Origin: Ruegeria profundi
Lineage (GTDB): Bacteria; Pseudomonadota; Alphaproteobacteria; Rhodobacterales; Rhodobacteraceae
Reading direction: 5' to 3'
Length of the DNA: 64,000 bases
Assembly: GCF_001507545.1 (NCBI RefSeq)
Contig: NZ_LQBP01000005.1
Location: 62,001 to 126,000, forward strand
How positions within the stretch are numbered: position 1 is the first letter of the stretch; each line of letters starts with the position of its first letter. Below the pieces are notes generated by a model. The model saw only the letters and a list, made by a program, of their open reading frames with translations. It did no database searches and was not told the origin of the DNA. Position numbers and translations under genes: made by a program. This document shows, one piece after another, positions 17,782 to 28,865 of this stretch.

Positions 17782-17928
17782 TCAGGAGTACCTGCGTAGC
17801 TTAATTGACCCACTTATTCAGGCTGTAGCTACGCTTGTCCATCCATTTAGCCCTGAGCTGTTGCAGGTATGGGCGTTTGTGCAACGCCTGACATCAGCTT
17901 CATCAGGCTGAAAACGAACAAACAGCCC

Positions 17929-18414
17929 TCACCCCAAATACCCCTCAAACGCCTCCATCACCCGCTCATACACATCTCGTTTGAACGGCACGATCTCATC
18001 AATCAGGCGCGCGGGGTCCTGCCATTTCCAGCGGGTGAACTCGGGGTGGTCAGTCTCGATGTTGATCTGGTTATCAGTCCCCAGAAAGCGCATCAGGAAC
18101 CATTTCTGTTCCTGCCCGCGATAGCGGCCCTTCCAGATCTTGGGCACGATGTCATGCGGCAGGTCATAGGGTAGCCAGCCATCGGTTTCAGCGATGATCT
18201 GAACCAGATCGGCAGTAACGCCGGTTTCTTCCCACAACTCTCGCAGGGCCGCGTCGCGGGCGTTCTCACCTTTGTCTACGCCGCCTTGGGGCATCTGCCA
18301 CGCATCCTCAAACCGGTCGTTGCGCTGACCGACAAAGATTTTACCCCCAGTATTCATCAGCATCAGCCCGACACAGGGGCGATAGGGCAGTTTGGCGATC
18401 TGTTCGGGGGTCAT
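17929..18414 (-). CDS. rppH: RNA pyrophosphohydrolase (Nudix)
   Basis: RppH removes pyrophosphate from the 5' end of triphosphorylated RNAs and so triggers decay. The 161-residue length and N-terminus [20 protein letters not shown] fit the family. The Nudix box occupies residues 44-66 with REL and EE at 58-63. I place the start at the ATG at 18414. A longer open frame extends to 18861, but its first 149 residues are not protein-like and overlap the divergent flavoprotein gene. In the window it accompanies pnp as a second RNA-turnover gene. Confidence 0.93.
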   Translation of the reverse strand: MTPEQIAKLPYRPCVGLMLMNTGGKIFVGQRNDRFEDAWQMPQGGVDKGENARDAALRELWEETGVTADLVQIIAETDGWLPYDLPHDIVPKIWKGRYRGQEQKWFLMRFLGTDNQINIETDHPEFTRWKWQDPARLIDEIVPFKRDVYERVMEAFEGYLG

Positions 18415-18477
18415 GCGCGGCCTCATGGTTGTCCGGCCAAGCTGTACCAAGCGTGACCGCTGCAGCAAAGGGGGTGA

Positions 18478-20577
<2,100 letters not shown>

Positions 20578-20637
20578 GATTACCTGGACTGGCCTAATGA
20601 CCGGCCCGCCGGGCGCTTTACCGAAAGGCGTGCAAAC

Positions 20638-21570
20638 TTACATCGAAAATGTCAGGCCGGTATCGTTTTCAAAACGCGCGACATAGTCCCGGTAGTCGCG
20701 ATAGGCCCGGCGACACAAGAGACGCGTGAGAGCCGTCGCCTTCCATGGTTTCTTGCCGCCGACATAGTGCCACATTTTCGGATTGTCCCGCGCCTCGGCC
20801 AGTTGCGCCCGAAAGAGATCCGTCATTTTTCGGTATTTCGGATTGACGGTGTCAAACCAGATTTGGGGTCGCGTGTTCCACTGCATGGGCAACCGGCTCC
20901 ATTTACCAAAAAAAATCTCGTTCAGCCTATCCTGTTCGGGCAGATCGTGGATATGGGGGATCAGCCTGTCGAAGTCGTCTAAGTCACCTAGATCGGCGCT
21001 GTTCCGGATTGCCGGGCAGTCCATCACCATGATGCCTGCATTGAAGTAGTTTTCGCCGGGAATGAAGCCTAGCCTGATGCTTTTGATCACCCTGGTCAGG
21101 GATTTCTCGTATTCTCGCGCAGGTCTGAGCATCTGTTGCAGGTTCGGGCGCAGGAACCGGCCCTCACCCATCGTCACCAATCCCATGTCGACGCAGGCCC
21201 CGAGTGCATGGCCATCAAGGTCCTGTTCCAAAAGCTCGCACACGTCCGAAAGGACAAGCGTATCAGCATCGATGAAAACACAACGCTGGTCACAGAGTTC
21301 AGGCAGGAAGAGCGGCAGCAAGGTGATTGCCGGAAACTTTGTTTTGAAATCCGGAAACCTATTGAGCTTGGCAAGGTCATAGGCGCGGTAAGACACCGTG
21401 CCGCGCGCCAGAGTGCTGTTTACCTTTTCGACCAGAGCAATATCATCAGATGTGAAGTCTTGCCCGAAAATGGTGACATCAATCGCCTTGCTGGCGTTCT
21501 GAATCGCCGAATATGCAGATACAAGGGCTGGAAACAGAAGATTCCCATCCACGCCGTAAACCACTTGCAT
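20638..21570 (-). CDS. Glycosyltransferase family 8 protein
   Basis: The 310-residue protein has the GT8 metal-binding DAD motif in RCVFIDADTLVLSD (Asp101-Asp103), a family-like N-terminus (VVYGVDGNLLFPALVSAYS), an ENYFNAGIMVMD block (about 172-183) and WHYVGGKKPWK (about 266-276). GT8 enzymes are retaining transferases using UDP- or other nucleotide sugars. In bacteria they mostly build LPS core or surface glycans. No other glycan gene is adjacent. Base composition around 20900-21600 is a little lower in GC than flanking genes, as is common for glycan genes. Confidence 0.88.
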   Translation of the reverse strand: MQVVYGVDGNLLFPALVSAYSAIQNASKAIDVTIFGQDFTSDDIALVEKVNSTLARGTVSYRAYDLAKLNRFPDFKTKFPAITLLPLFLPELCDQRCVFIDADTLVLSDVCELLEQDLDGHALGACVDMGLVTMGEGRFLRPNLQQMLRPAREYEKSLTRVIKSIRLGFIPGENYFNAGIMVMDCPAIRNSADLGDLDDFDRLIPHIHDLPEQDRLNEIFFGKWSRLPMQWNTRPQIWFDTVNPKYRKMTDLFRAQLAEARDNPKMWHYVGGKKPWKATALTRLLCRRAYRDYRDYVARFENDTGLTFSM

Positions 21571-21699
21571 AACAAACCTAGGAATATGTTTATTTGATGG
21601 GCACAGTTACAACCACGACGAACGTATTGCAAATGCAACCCTGTGCCGGACTGCATTGGTTGATTTTTGATAACATGTTCCCGAATGTGAACCCGTGGG

Positions 21700-22140
21700 T
21701 TATTCCACTGTTATCGTGATCACTTCCGAAACGATCGGAGTTGCATGCGGTACATGGCTGGCATCACCCAGTACCAGTTGTAGCGTGTGCTCTCCGGGCG
21801 CGAGGTCCAGCGTTACCTCTGTCTGGCCACCGCCGAAATGCAGGTGGTTGTCATCGGCAGGCAGGCCATAAGCCAGTTCATCTGCGCCGTCTTCACCTTC
21901 GCCAATTGGCGGGCGATCTATCAAAAGGTGGTGGTGGCCGGTATTCTCTTTCTCGGTCCCGGCCGGGGCCACGCCCATACCCCTGAGACCAAAGACCACC
22001 GTGACCGGAGATTGAACCGTTTCCCCGTTGGCAGGGGTCACGAAATAGACTTCCGCGTCGGGGTTTGACGGTGTTTCGCCACCGGCCAACGCAACGGTTG
22101 CGGACAGGCACAGGGCCGCAATTGCAAAAAGCGGTTTCAT
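21700..22140 (-). CDS. DUF4399 exported protein
   Basis: A 146-residue exported protein with a clear signal peptide (MKPLFAIAALCLSATVALA). The mature part has the DUF4399 features NTGHHHLLID (histidine-rich, about 61-70) and DDNHLHFGGGQTEVTL (about 90-105), ending in a beta-rich region. The HHH and HLH groups could bind a metal; function is unknown. GGAGGAGAAC before the ATG at 22140 fixes the start; an in-frame ATG six codons upstream is less likely. It is divergent from a LysR regulator across about 230 bp. Confidence 0.85.
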   Translation of the reverse strand: MKPLFAIAALCLSATVALAGGETPSNPDAEVYFVTPANGETVQSPVTVVFGLRGMGVAPAGTEKENTGHHHLLIDRPPIGEGEDGADELAYGLPADDNHLHFGGGQTEVTLDLAPGEHTLQLVLGDASHVPHATPIVSEVITITVE

Positions 22141-22368
22141 GTTCTCCTCCATGGTCACAAATTTGCCATTCTCATCCTAGCATATCAGGATCACCGGTCC
22201 TAAAATCGGTCTCTTTTATGGGTGTAGTGTATTTGGAAACCACTGTTTCCGCGTTTCCCATCTGCAAACGATCCGTTTTAAAACCCTGATATTATCCCAT
22301 GTCTGCCCAGTTTCCGCCCAGATTGACGCCAATAGTGAGACAAAGAACGAAAGACCTGGGGAATGAGA

Positions 22369-23280
22369 ATGGACCGACTGACCGAAATGGAAGCCTTTGC
22401 CAACGTGGTGGACCAGGGAGGCTTCACCGATGCGGCCAAGAAAATGGGCATCTCCAAATCGGCTGTGTCAAAGCACGTATCCAGCCTTGAGGCCCGGTTG
22501 GGCGCGCGGTTGCTGAACCGCACCACGCGTCGCGTTTCCCCGACCGAGATCGGATTGGCTTATTACGACCGCGCGCGCCGCGTGCTGAATGACGCGGGCG
22601 AGGCGGATGCGCTGGTTACCTCAATGCAGTCGGCACCGTCCGGCCTGTTACGGATCAGTGTGGCGACGGATTTCGGGGTGAATCACCTGTCACCGGTTTT
22701 GTCGGATTTTCTGGCCGCCTACCCGGACATCACGGTGAACATGGTTCTGAACAACCGCTATGTAGAGCTGATCTCGGAAGGGTTTGACGTGGCCGTACGT
22801 ATTGGTGAGCTGGAAGACAGCACCCTGCGCGCCCGCAAACTGACTGAAACCGTTAAACGCATGGTCGCCGCGCCCAGTTACATCGAAAAGTTTGGCCGCC
22901 CGCAGAAGATCGACGATCTGAACGAACACAAACTGCTGCACTATTCCAGCCAGTCATCCGGCAATGTATGGCGGTTGACCGCACCATCCGGCGAAAAGCG
23001 ACAGGTACGCACGGCTGGCTGGCTGAGCGTCAACGACGGTCAGTCGCTGCTGAATGCGGCCATCTCGGGTCTGGGGATCGCCTATCTGCCAAGCTATCTA
23101 TACGCGGACGCGCTGAAAACAGGTGCGGTTCTGGATGCGATGCCATCCCTGCCTGATGAAGTGCAGGGCATCTATGCCGTCTATCCACCCGGCCGTTTCA
23201 CGCAGCCCAAGGTGCGCGCTTTTATTGATTTCCTCGTCGAGTCCTTCGCAGACAAAGGCCTGATGGACTGGGCGAGTTGA
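22369..23280 (+). CDS. LysR-family transcriptional regulator
   Basis: A 303-residue LysR regulator. It has an N-terminal winged helix-turn-helix (MDRLTEMEAFANVVDQGGFT, AAKKMGISKSAVSKHVSSLE, residues 1-60) and a type 2 periplasmic-binding-like effector domain from about 90. The sequence is close to the AaeR/YafC-like group that often controls a neighbouring oxidoreductase. The ATG at 22369 is favoured because GGGGA lies 6 bases upstream; the ATG at 22363 would leave no spacing. The target may be the divergent DUF4399 gene or a gene elsewhere; no effector can be named. Confidence 0.92.
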   Translation: MDRLTEMEAFANVVDQGGFTDAAKKMGISKSAVSKHVSSLEARLGARLLNRTTRRVSPTEIGLAYYDRARRVLNDAGEADALVTSMQSAPSGLLRISVATDFGVNHLSPVLSDFLAAYPDITVNMVLNNRYVELISEGFDVAVRIGELEDSTLRARKLTETVKRMVAAPSYIEKFGRPQKIDDLNEHKLLHYSSQSSGNVWRLTAPSGEKRQVRTAGWLSVNDGQSLLNAAISGLGIAYLPSYLYADALKTGAVLDAMPSLPDEVQGIYAVYPPGRFTQPKVRAFIDFLVESFADKGLMDWAS

Positions 23281-23464
23281 CAGAAATCACATTACGCTGG
23301 TGCGAAATCCTGCTGCGTTCTGTGAATTGACTCACTTCGTTCGCTTAAGGTGCTGGCAATACGCCAAAGAAAATCTCATATTGTCTTTGTTTCGTCGACA
23401 AATCGTCTTTTTTGGTGAAGATAGTTTATAGAATAGCACATATCTCCTCGGTAAACTTTGACGG

Positions 23465-23493
23465 CCCGCGCTTTGATGCGGGTCATTTTTTTT
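23465..23493 (+). terminator. Terminator-like hairpin in a gene-free stretch
   Basis: A CCCGC / GCGGG stem (23465-23469 with 23478-23482) with an 8-base loop is followed by TCA and eight T. It stands about 185 bases after the LysR stop codon and before the oppositely oriented OmpA-like gene. It may end the LysR transcript or a short independent RNA. Confidence 0.55.
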
Positions 23494-23528
23494 GAATTGT
23501 CAGAACCCTTCGACGCAGGAAAGCCGAG

Positions 23529-24431
23529 TCAGTTGACCAGCAGCACGGCCTCAACCCGGCGATTAAGGTCGCGACCTTCGGGTGTGGCGTTCGAGGTTAG
23601 GGGGGCTAGGTATCCGATTCCGCGCGCTTCGATCCGGTCGCCTGACACGCCGTACGCCTCGATCAGTCGGACGCGCACCGCTTGCGCCCGTCCCGTGCTG
23701 ACAGAGATGTTGGCGTCCAGGGCGCCGGTGTCGTCTGTATGCCCCACGAGTGCCAGCCGCGTGCCCGGGTTGTCGGCCAGATAGCCCGCTATCTGCGCCA
23801 GTGAGGCAAACGGGCCGTCGCCCAGGGTGATTTCACCGGTGCGGAAATGCAAATCGTCCAGAATAACGTGCCCGTTCTGCGCCAGGGCAGAAAGCAGTCC
23901 GCCCGAGTTCTCGACTGTTTCTTCGATCACCAACGGGGGCGGGGCAGGGGCATCTACCGGGGTCACCCGGATCATCTGGATGTAACCGCTGGGCGGGTTG
24001 CGGCTGACCAGCAGGGTCAACACGTCTTCTCCGCGTGTGGCGGCCAGAAAGCGATAATCCTGTATCGCCACGTACATGTCGGGGGTTGGCACCACCTCTG
24101 TCGCGAAGCGGAAGTCGAACCCGCCGCAGGCCTTGGCCGCACATTCGAACATAATGTCATAACCTTGCGCGGTGATTTGTTCGCGCAGCGGCGCCAGAAG
24201 TTGCAGTGTTGTGCTGGAACCAGACTGCACGCGCCATGTGAACCTTTCGACACGACCTTCGACTTGGCGCACCGGCAGGGTGCCACCGTCGAATGGGCCG
24301 GTCGGCATGTCGTAACTGTCGAGCGGACTGACACGTTCGCTTAGCTGGCGCGCGCCGGTGGGCAACGTCAGATCCTGTGCGGCAAGGGGTCCTGCCAGCA
24401 CCAAAAGGATCACTTGGGCAATTCGGATCAT
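23529..24431 (-). CDS. OmpA-family cell-envelope protein
   Basis: The 300-residue protein has a signal peptide (MIRIAQVILLVLAGPLAAQ). An unassigned N-terminal domain contains a Cys pair in MFECAAKACGGFDFRF. The C-terminal OmpA domain (about 185-300, VGHTDDTGALDANISVSTGRA and GRDLNRRVEAVL) binds peptidoglycan non-covalently. Such proteins link the outer membrane or a periplasmic complex to the wall. It overlaps the upstream CMD gene by four bases, so it is the last gene of a tightly packed leftward run (cinA-like, GNAT, CMD, OmpA). The functional link among these is not obvious. Confidence 0.88.
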   Translation of the reverse strand: MIRIAQVILLVLAGPLAAQDLTLPTGARQLSERVSPLDSYDMPTGPFDGGTLPVRQVEGRVERFTWRVQSGSSTTLQLLAPLREQITAQGYDIMFECAAKACGGFDFRFATEVVPTPDMYVAIQDYRFLAATRGEDVLTLLVSRNPPSGYIQMIRVTPVDAPAPPPLVIEETVENSGGLLSALAQNGHVILDDLHFRTGEITLGDGPFASLAQIAGYLADNPGTRLALVGHTDDTGALDANISVSTGRAQAVRVRLIEAYGVSGDRIEARGIGYLAPLTSNATPEGRDLNRRVEAVLLVN

Positions 24432-25000
24432 CGAGCCTGCGCGTGATAGTCGTCGTTCGGAGCCATAGCAGTCGCGCTTGCAACCCGGTTAGACATGTTG
24501 AAAAACCCGGCGACATTGGCAATATCCCAGATATCCCGGTCGGTGAAACCTACGTCGCGCAGACGCTGGCGATCAGGCTCTTCGATCTCAGTGCTGGCTG
24601 TGGTCATCTTGGCGGCGAAATCCAACATCGCGCGCTGGCGGGGGTTCAGATTGGCAACGCGGTAGTTCATGACCAACTTCTCGCCCAATTGCGGATCGCC
24701 AGACAACTGTCGCACCGCTGCGCCATGGGCCACTAGGCAGTAGAAGCATTTGTTGATCGCTGACACGACCACCGCGATCATTTCGCGCTCCAACTTGCTG
24801 AGGCCGCTGTCGCCCAGCATAAGATCGTTATACATCGCGGTAAACGCGTTCAGCTTGTCGATGTCAAACGCATAAGCGCGCAGCACATTGGGCACAAAGC
24901 CAAGCTTTTCCACACAAATATCGAAGTACTTCTGCGTTTCGGGGGGCAGCGGGTCCACCATCGGCAGGTTCAGCGCAGTGGGCATAGTCTCGTCGGTCAC
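24428..25000 (-). CDS. AhpD-like peroxidase-related / carboxymuconolactone decarboxylase family protein
   Basis: The 190-residue protein has the AhpD-type active-site motif Cx2Cx3H at Cys85, Cys88 and His92 (NKCFYCLVAHGAA), preceded by an acidic helix (LERE) that supplies the proton-relay Glu. The rest (GFVPNVLRAYAFDIDKLNAF, FTDRDIWDIANVAGFFNMSNR) matches 'uncharacterised peroxidase-related' proteins. A thiol-dependent peroxidase or disulfide reductase activity is likely but untested. It lies between the GNAT and OmpA genes, 14 bp from the former. Confidence 0.9.
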   Translation of the reverse strand: MTDETMPTALNLPMVDPLPPETQKYFDICVEKLGFVPNVLRAYAFDIDKLNAFTAMYNDLMLGDSGLSKLEREMIAVVVSAINKCFYCLVAHGAAVRQLSGDPQLGEKLVMNYRVANLNPRQRAMLDFAAKMTTASTEIEEPDRQRLRDVGFTDRDIWDIANVAGFFNMSNRVASATAMAPNDDYHAQAR

Positions 25001-25014
25001 GTCGGGCTCTCTCC

Positions 25015-25725
25015 TTAGGCAGACTGACGGTAGTGGTATTCGTCGACAATCTCCATCCCAAGTGCGCGATATAGCCCGTTGGCGCCGTCATTTGCTTTGG
25101 TGCAGATCACGCTGAGCGTTTTGGCGCCGTTCGCCTGCGCCCAAAATGCAGCAGCGCGCATTGCCCACGCACCCAGCCCCTGCCGGCGGTGTTCTGGCAA
25201 AACCTCAAGTGCGTGAACCATGACAATGCCGTCCTGCAGCGCAGCAAAGCTGGTGCCGGCGGGATGATCGCTGCGACGCAAAAGAAAACCGGTTTTCGGA
25301 CCCTTCGCGCGGTCCATCACGGCGATCCGTTCCGGCCCGATCCCGCCCTGCGCCCAGATTTCGCGCATAATGGCCAGAGGCTCCCAAATGGTGAAGACCG
25401 TTACACGGGGGATGGGGATGTCGGTCAGATGATCAACAGGGCAGGCATGGATATTGACCGGGTCCAGAATGTCATACCCTCGTGCGGCAAGCTGCACGTC
25501 CAGCGCCTCATCCCCTGGACGCAGGCAAAACAGGCGCTTTTGCCCCATCGCCTGCATCGCGGCTTCGGCGGCGTCAATATCAGCCTCGGTCGCCGGACCC
25601 AGCGCACTTGCGGCACTCACGCGTGAGCCGCCGCCCTGTCCCTGTCGCAATTGAAATGGCCCTAGCCTTTCGTACCGTGCAGCAGGCCAAGTGCCGTCGA
25701 CGATGGCGGCCCAGTTGGTGTTCAC
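25015..25725 (-). CDS. GNAT-family N-acetyltransferase
   Basis: A 236-residue protein whose C-terminal half is a GNAT fold. The acetyl-CoA-binding motif A is LEVLPEHRRQGLGAWAMRAA (about 173-192) and a motif-B-like YRALGMEIVDEYHYR ends the protein. The N-terminal half (1-110) may be a degenerate second GNAT domain. The acetyl acceptor is unknown. The start overlaps the stop of the CinA-like gene by four bases, indicating an operon. Confidence 0.85.
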   Translation of the reverse strand: MNTNWAAIVDGTWPAARYERLGPFQLRQGQGGGSRVSAASALGPATEADIDAAEAAMQAMGQKRLFCLRPGDEALDVQLAARGYDILDPVNIHACPVDHLTDIPIPRVTVFTIWEPLAIMREIWAQGGIGPERIAVMDRAKGPKTGFLLRRSDHPAGTSFAALQDGIVMVHALEVLPEHRRQGLGAWAMRAAAFWAQANGAKTLSVICTKANDGANGLYRALGMEIVDEYHYRQSA

Positions 25726-26444
25726 AGATCCAGTTCTTTCGCCAATCGGGTTATGGCCGCGTCAATTTGCGCGCCGTTCGTCCCCCGCACGACCACGTTC
25801 GCGCCAAAGACACCATTGACCTGGAATGGATAGCAACCGATCGAAAGATCCTGAAAGTTCTCGGCCAATGCGGCGAGGGTTGCGGCGATATCGCCTTCGC
25901 CCCTGTTGACGCGCAAGGTCTGTGACAACAGCGGATTGCCTCCGGTCAGGCCGGGTAGCACGCTGGCGACCATAGCCTGAAAAACTGACGGCACCCCGGC
26001 CATCACGTGCACGTTTTCAATGGTAAAACCGGGTGCTGTCGAAACCGGATTGTCGATCAGCGTGGCCCCGTCCGGAATACGCGCCATCCGCAAACGCGCG
26101 TGGTTCAGCTCCAGACCGGATTTGTCGTAGTGGGCCTGCAGCAACGCCCGCGCATCCTCGCGCACGTCGATGGGCCTGCTGAATGCGCGCGCAATGCAAT
26201 CTGCGGTGATGTCGTCATGGGTCGGGCCGATCCCGCCGCTGGTAAATACAGTGTAATATGCCTGCGACAGCGCCTTGACTGCAGTTTCAATGGCGGGCGC
26301 GTCGTCGCTGACGACACGCACTTCTTTCAGGTCGATACCGTGTTTGGTCAGCTCTCCGGCCAGGAAGTGCATATTCGAATCACGGGTCCGGCCCGACAGG
26401 ATCTCATCTCCGATTACAAGCATTGCAGCGGTTGGATTGGCCAC
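25722..26444 (-). CDS. CinA-type molybdopterin-binding-fold protein
   Basis: The product matches the N-terminal (MoaB/MogA-like) domain of competence/damage-inducible protein CinA: AAMLVIGDEILSGRTRDSN at the start, FTSGGIGPTHDDIT near 72-85 and MAGVPSVFQAM in the second half. The C-terminal nicotinamide-nucleotide amidase domain of full CinA is absent, as is common in alphaproteobacteria. I place the start at the GTG at 26444 (GAGGC upstream), giving 240 residues. An ATG at 26498 would overlap the divergent sfsA start. It is the first gene of the four-gene leftward operon. Confidence 0.85.
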   Translation of the reverse strand: MANPTAAMLVIGDEILSGRTRDSNMHFLAGELTKHGIDLKEVRVVSDDAPAIETAVKALSQAYYTVFTSGGIGPTHDDITADCIARAFSRPIDVREDARALLQAHYDKSGLELNHARLRMARIPDGATLIDNPVSTAPGFTIENVHVMAGVPSVFQAMVASVLPGLTGGNPLLSQTLRVNRGEGDIAATLAALAENFQDLSIGCYPFQVNGVFGANVVVRGTNGAQIDAAITRLAKELDL

Positions 26445-26496
26445 GGTACGCGCCTCCCTCTTGATCGACCTTTGGGGCAGGTATAGGCCGTGAGGC

Positions 26497-27204
26497 ATGC
26501 GATTTGAAAGCCCCCTCGTCCCCGCCCGCCTTATCCGCCGCTACAAACGCTTTCTGGCGGATTGCATGCTTGAGGACGGACGCGAGGTCACGGCCCATTG
26601 CGCCAATCCCGGCTCGATGATGGGGCTGGCTGAACCGGGTGAAAAAATCTGGCTTGAGCCGAATGACGATCCGAAGAAAAAGCTGAAATACGGCTGGCGT
26701 TTGGTCGACCATGAAAACGGGCATTTCACTGGTGTGGATACATCCGTTCCCAACAAGGCGTTGCGGGCTGCGTTAGAGGCGGGTGAGATACCCCAACTTG
26801 CCGCCTATGGCACCATTCGGGCCGAAGTAAAATATGGTGAGAAAAGCCGCATCGACTTTTTACTGAGCGAACCGGGGCTGCCGGACGCCTATGTCGAGGT
26901 AAAAAGCGTAACTTTGTCACGACAGCCGGGTCTGGCCGAATTTCCAGACAGCGTGACCGCGCGCGGCGCCAAGCATTTGGCCGAGCTGTCCGGGATGGTG
27001 GCGCAAGGGCACCGGGCGATCATGCTGTATCTGGTGCAGCGTACTGACTGTGACCGGTTTGCGCTGGCGGCGGATATCGACCCCGCCTACGCCAAGGCGT
27101 TCGACGCTGCAAAAGCGCAGGGCGTGGAAAGTTTGATCCATGGAACGCGAATTTCGACTGAAGGGGTATGGGTGCGGCCCGAAACAGGAAACTGGGTCAA
27201 GTAA
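26497..27204 (+). CDS. sfsA: DNA/RNA nuclease SfsA
   Basis: The 235-residue product has the complete SfsA pattern: an N-terminal OB-like region (RYKRFLADCMLEDGREVTAH), CANPGSMMGL (about 35-44) and a nuclease core with RIDFLLSE and AYVEVKSVTL (about 119-145, metal-binding Asp/Glu/Lys). It was first named as a sugar-fermentation stimulation factor and is related to restriction-type nucleases. It is divergent from the CinA-like gene; the region between them is about 50 bp, so the promoters are close or overlapping. Confidence 0.95.
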   Translation: MRFESPLVPARLIRRYKRFLADCMLEDGREVTAHCANPGSMMGLAEPGEKIWLEPNDDPKKKLKYGWRLVDHENGHFTGVDTSVPNKALRAALEAGEIPQLAAYGTIRAEVKYGEKSRIDFLLSEPGLPDAYVEVKSVTLSRQPGLAEFPDSVTARGAKHLAELSGMVAQGHRAIMLYLVQRTDCDRFALAADIDPAYAKAFDAAKAQGVESLIHGTRISTEGVWVRPETGNWVK

Positions 27205-27217
27205 GCATAGCTTTGCG

Positions 27218-27613
27218 TCAATCGGCGACAACGGCGTCCACTTCGATCTCGACCAGCCATTCGGGGTTCACGAAACGGTCGATGGCCATGATCGTGTCGA
27301 CCGGCCGCGCATCCAGGCAGTAAAGTTTCCGGGCCTCAATCGCCTGCTTCCAATTGTCGATATCCGTCAGGATCACGCGGGTACGCACGATGTCGTGCAA
27401 ACCGGACCCTGCCTGTTCCAAGGCTGCTTTGATAATTTCAAAACACTGCTTGGTCTGCACGAACACGTCACCGACCCCTACGGTCTTGCCCTCCTGATCG
27501 ACCGGGGCGGTGCCGCCTACCGCAATGAAATTTCCCACTCTGACTGCACGGCTGAACCCGACAATGGTTTCCATCGGGTTTCCGTTTGAAATCAATTCTC
27601 GCTTGTGCGGCAT
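27218..27613 (-). CDS. RidA/YjgF-family protein
   Basis: A 131-residue RidA-superfamily protein with VGNFIAVGGTAPVDQEGK near 29-46, QTKQCFEIIKAALEQAGSG near 57-75 and a conserved Arg in VRTRVILTDI. RidA proteins deaminate reactive enamine/imine intermediates from PLP enzymes; subfamilies vary, and this one differs from the second copy at 34.1 kb. GGAG stands 7 bases before the ATG at 27613. It is convergent with sfsA (14-bp gap) and divergent from map. Confidence 0.85.
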   Translation of the reverse strand: MPHKRELISNGNPMETIVGFSRAVRVGNFIAVGGTAPVDQEGKTVGVGDVFVQTKQCFEIIKAALEQAGSGLHDIVRTRVILTDIDNWKQAIEARKLYCLDARPVDTIMAIDRFVNPEWLVEIEVDAVVAD

Positions 27614-27885
27614 TGTTCTGCTCCCTGGCAATATCGGCGAAATTCGGCGTCACTATGCAGAATAGGCGCCGAAACGGGCTGAAAATCGAGGGAAATTTCT
27701 GCCCGAATCTGTCTGCCAGCCTCGATACAACGCGCTTCACTTATCCAATTGACGCGGTGGCACTTGCAGAACCGGCCCAAAGGACCATCTAATCAACCTA
27801 CCGCACGCGACCTCAAGCCCTCTGGAACTTTCTGCACAAGCAGCGTAAAAGACGGGTTGCGCGAAACATTCGGAGCCTTGCATCC

Positions 27886-28698
27886 ATGAAAGAACATCGT
27901 GGCCGTCTGACAAAGGACGGTATCCGTATCTATGAACAGGGTGACTTTGCCGGTATGCATACGGCAGGGGCCTTGGCCGCGCGGATACTCGACAACATCG
28001 CGGAGCATGTTTTTCCTGGCCAAACCACGGGTGAGATTGACCGGATCATCACCCAGATGGTCGAGGATGCAGGCGCAACTTCGGCAACGATTGGCTACAA
28101 AGGCTATCAGCACGCCAGTTGCATCAGTGTGAACCACGTGGTCTGCCACGGGATTCCCGGCGACAAACGGCTAAAGGACGGTGACATCCTGAATATCGAT
28201 GTCACGGTGATCGTGGATGGCTGGTTCGGCGATACATCGCGCATGTATGTGGCGGGCAAGCTGCCGCGCAAGGCCGAGCGTTTGATCCAAGTGACCCATG
28301 ACGCGCTGTTCAAGGGTATCGAGATGGTCAAACCCGGTAATACCTTTGGTGATATCGGCCACGCCATCCAGGCCTATGTCGAGGCGCACCGGATGAGCGT
28401 TGTTCGCGATTTCTGCGGCCACGGGCTGGGCCGGGTGTTCCACGCGCCGCCGAACGTGCTGCATTATGGGCGTCCGGGGACTGGCGCGATGCTGGAAGAG
28501 GGTATGTTCTTTACCATTGAGCCGATGGTCAACCTGGGCCGTCCCGAAACCAAGACGCTGGCCGATGACTGGACAGCCGTGACCCGCGACAAATCGCTGT
28601 CCGCGCAGTTTGAACACTCGGTGGGTGTAACGGCGGATGGTGTTGATATCTTTACCCTATCGCCGGGCAATAAGTTCCACCCAACCTATTCGTCCTGA
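27886..28698 (+). CDS. map: Methionine aminopeptidase type I
   Basis: Map removes the initiator methionine from nascent proteins. The 270-residue protein keeps all five metal ligands: two Asp in NIDVTVIVDGWFGDTSRM, His in FCGHGLGRVFH, Glu in FTIEPMVNLG and Glu in FEHSVGV. CGGAG lies upstream of the ATG. Its last 13 bases overlap a possible small opposite-strand gene. The preceding 270 bp up to the divergent RidA gene show nothing but the presumed promoters. Confidence 0.96.
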   Translation: MKEHRGRLTKDGIRIYEQGDFAGMHTAGALAARILDNIAEHVFPGQTTGEIDRIITQMVEDAGATSATIGYKGYQHASCISVNHVVCHGIPGDKRLKDGDILNIDVTVIVDGWFGDTSRMYVAGKLPRKAERLIQVTHDALFKGIEMVKPGNTFGDIGHAIQAYVEAHRMSVVRDFCGHGLGRVFHAPPNVLHYGRPGTGAMLEEGMFFTIEPMVNLGRPETKTLADDWTAVTRDKSLSAQFEHSVGVTADGVDIFTLSPGNKFHPTYSS

Positions 28699-28865
28699 TC
28701 AGCGGACTGGTCGCGCAACAGTTTCAACAGCAGGGTTTCGTCGCCCAATGGCGTCATCGCGTCCTGGATGAAGACCGGGGCTCGCATGGGTTTGCGTTCA
28801 GGCCCCGTGGCCGCGTCAGCGTCCTTGGGGACAGACCAGATCGAAGGGGTTAGGGCTCGGTCCAT
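28686..28865 (-). CDS. Possible small hypothetical protein
   Basis: A 59-residue frame between map and rsmD. The composition is protein-like (MDRALTPSIWSVPKDADAA then MRAPVFIQDAMTPLGDETLL and an acidic end). It overlaps the end of map by 13 bases on the other strand. No good ribosome binding site is seen, and a longer start at 28901 is possible. It may encode a real small cytoplasmic protein, but the support is only composition and the lack of a better use for the gap. Confidence 0.35.
   Translation of the reverse strand: MDRALTPSIWSVPKDADAATGPERKPMRAPVFIQDAMTPLGDETLLLKLLRDQSADQDE

Noticed and set aside
17068..17928. Insertion sequence or attachment sites around the AT-rich orphan
   Set aside because: No transposase or integrase is present. 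The only near-repeat (GCAGGGTATG / GCAGGTATGG) is short and inexact, and no tRNA gene is adjacent.
27750..27780. Sigma-54 promoter (TGGCAC near 27762) before map
   Set aside because: The spacing to a second TTGC element is wrong, and map does not need such control.
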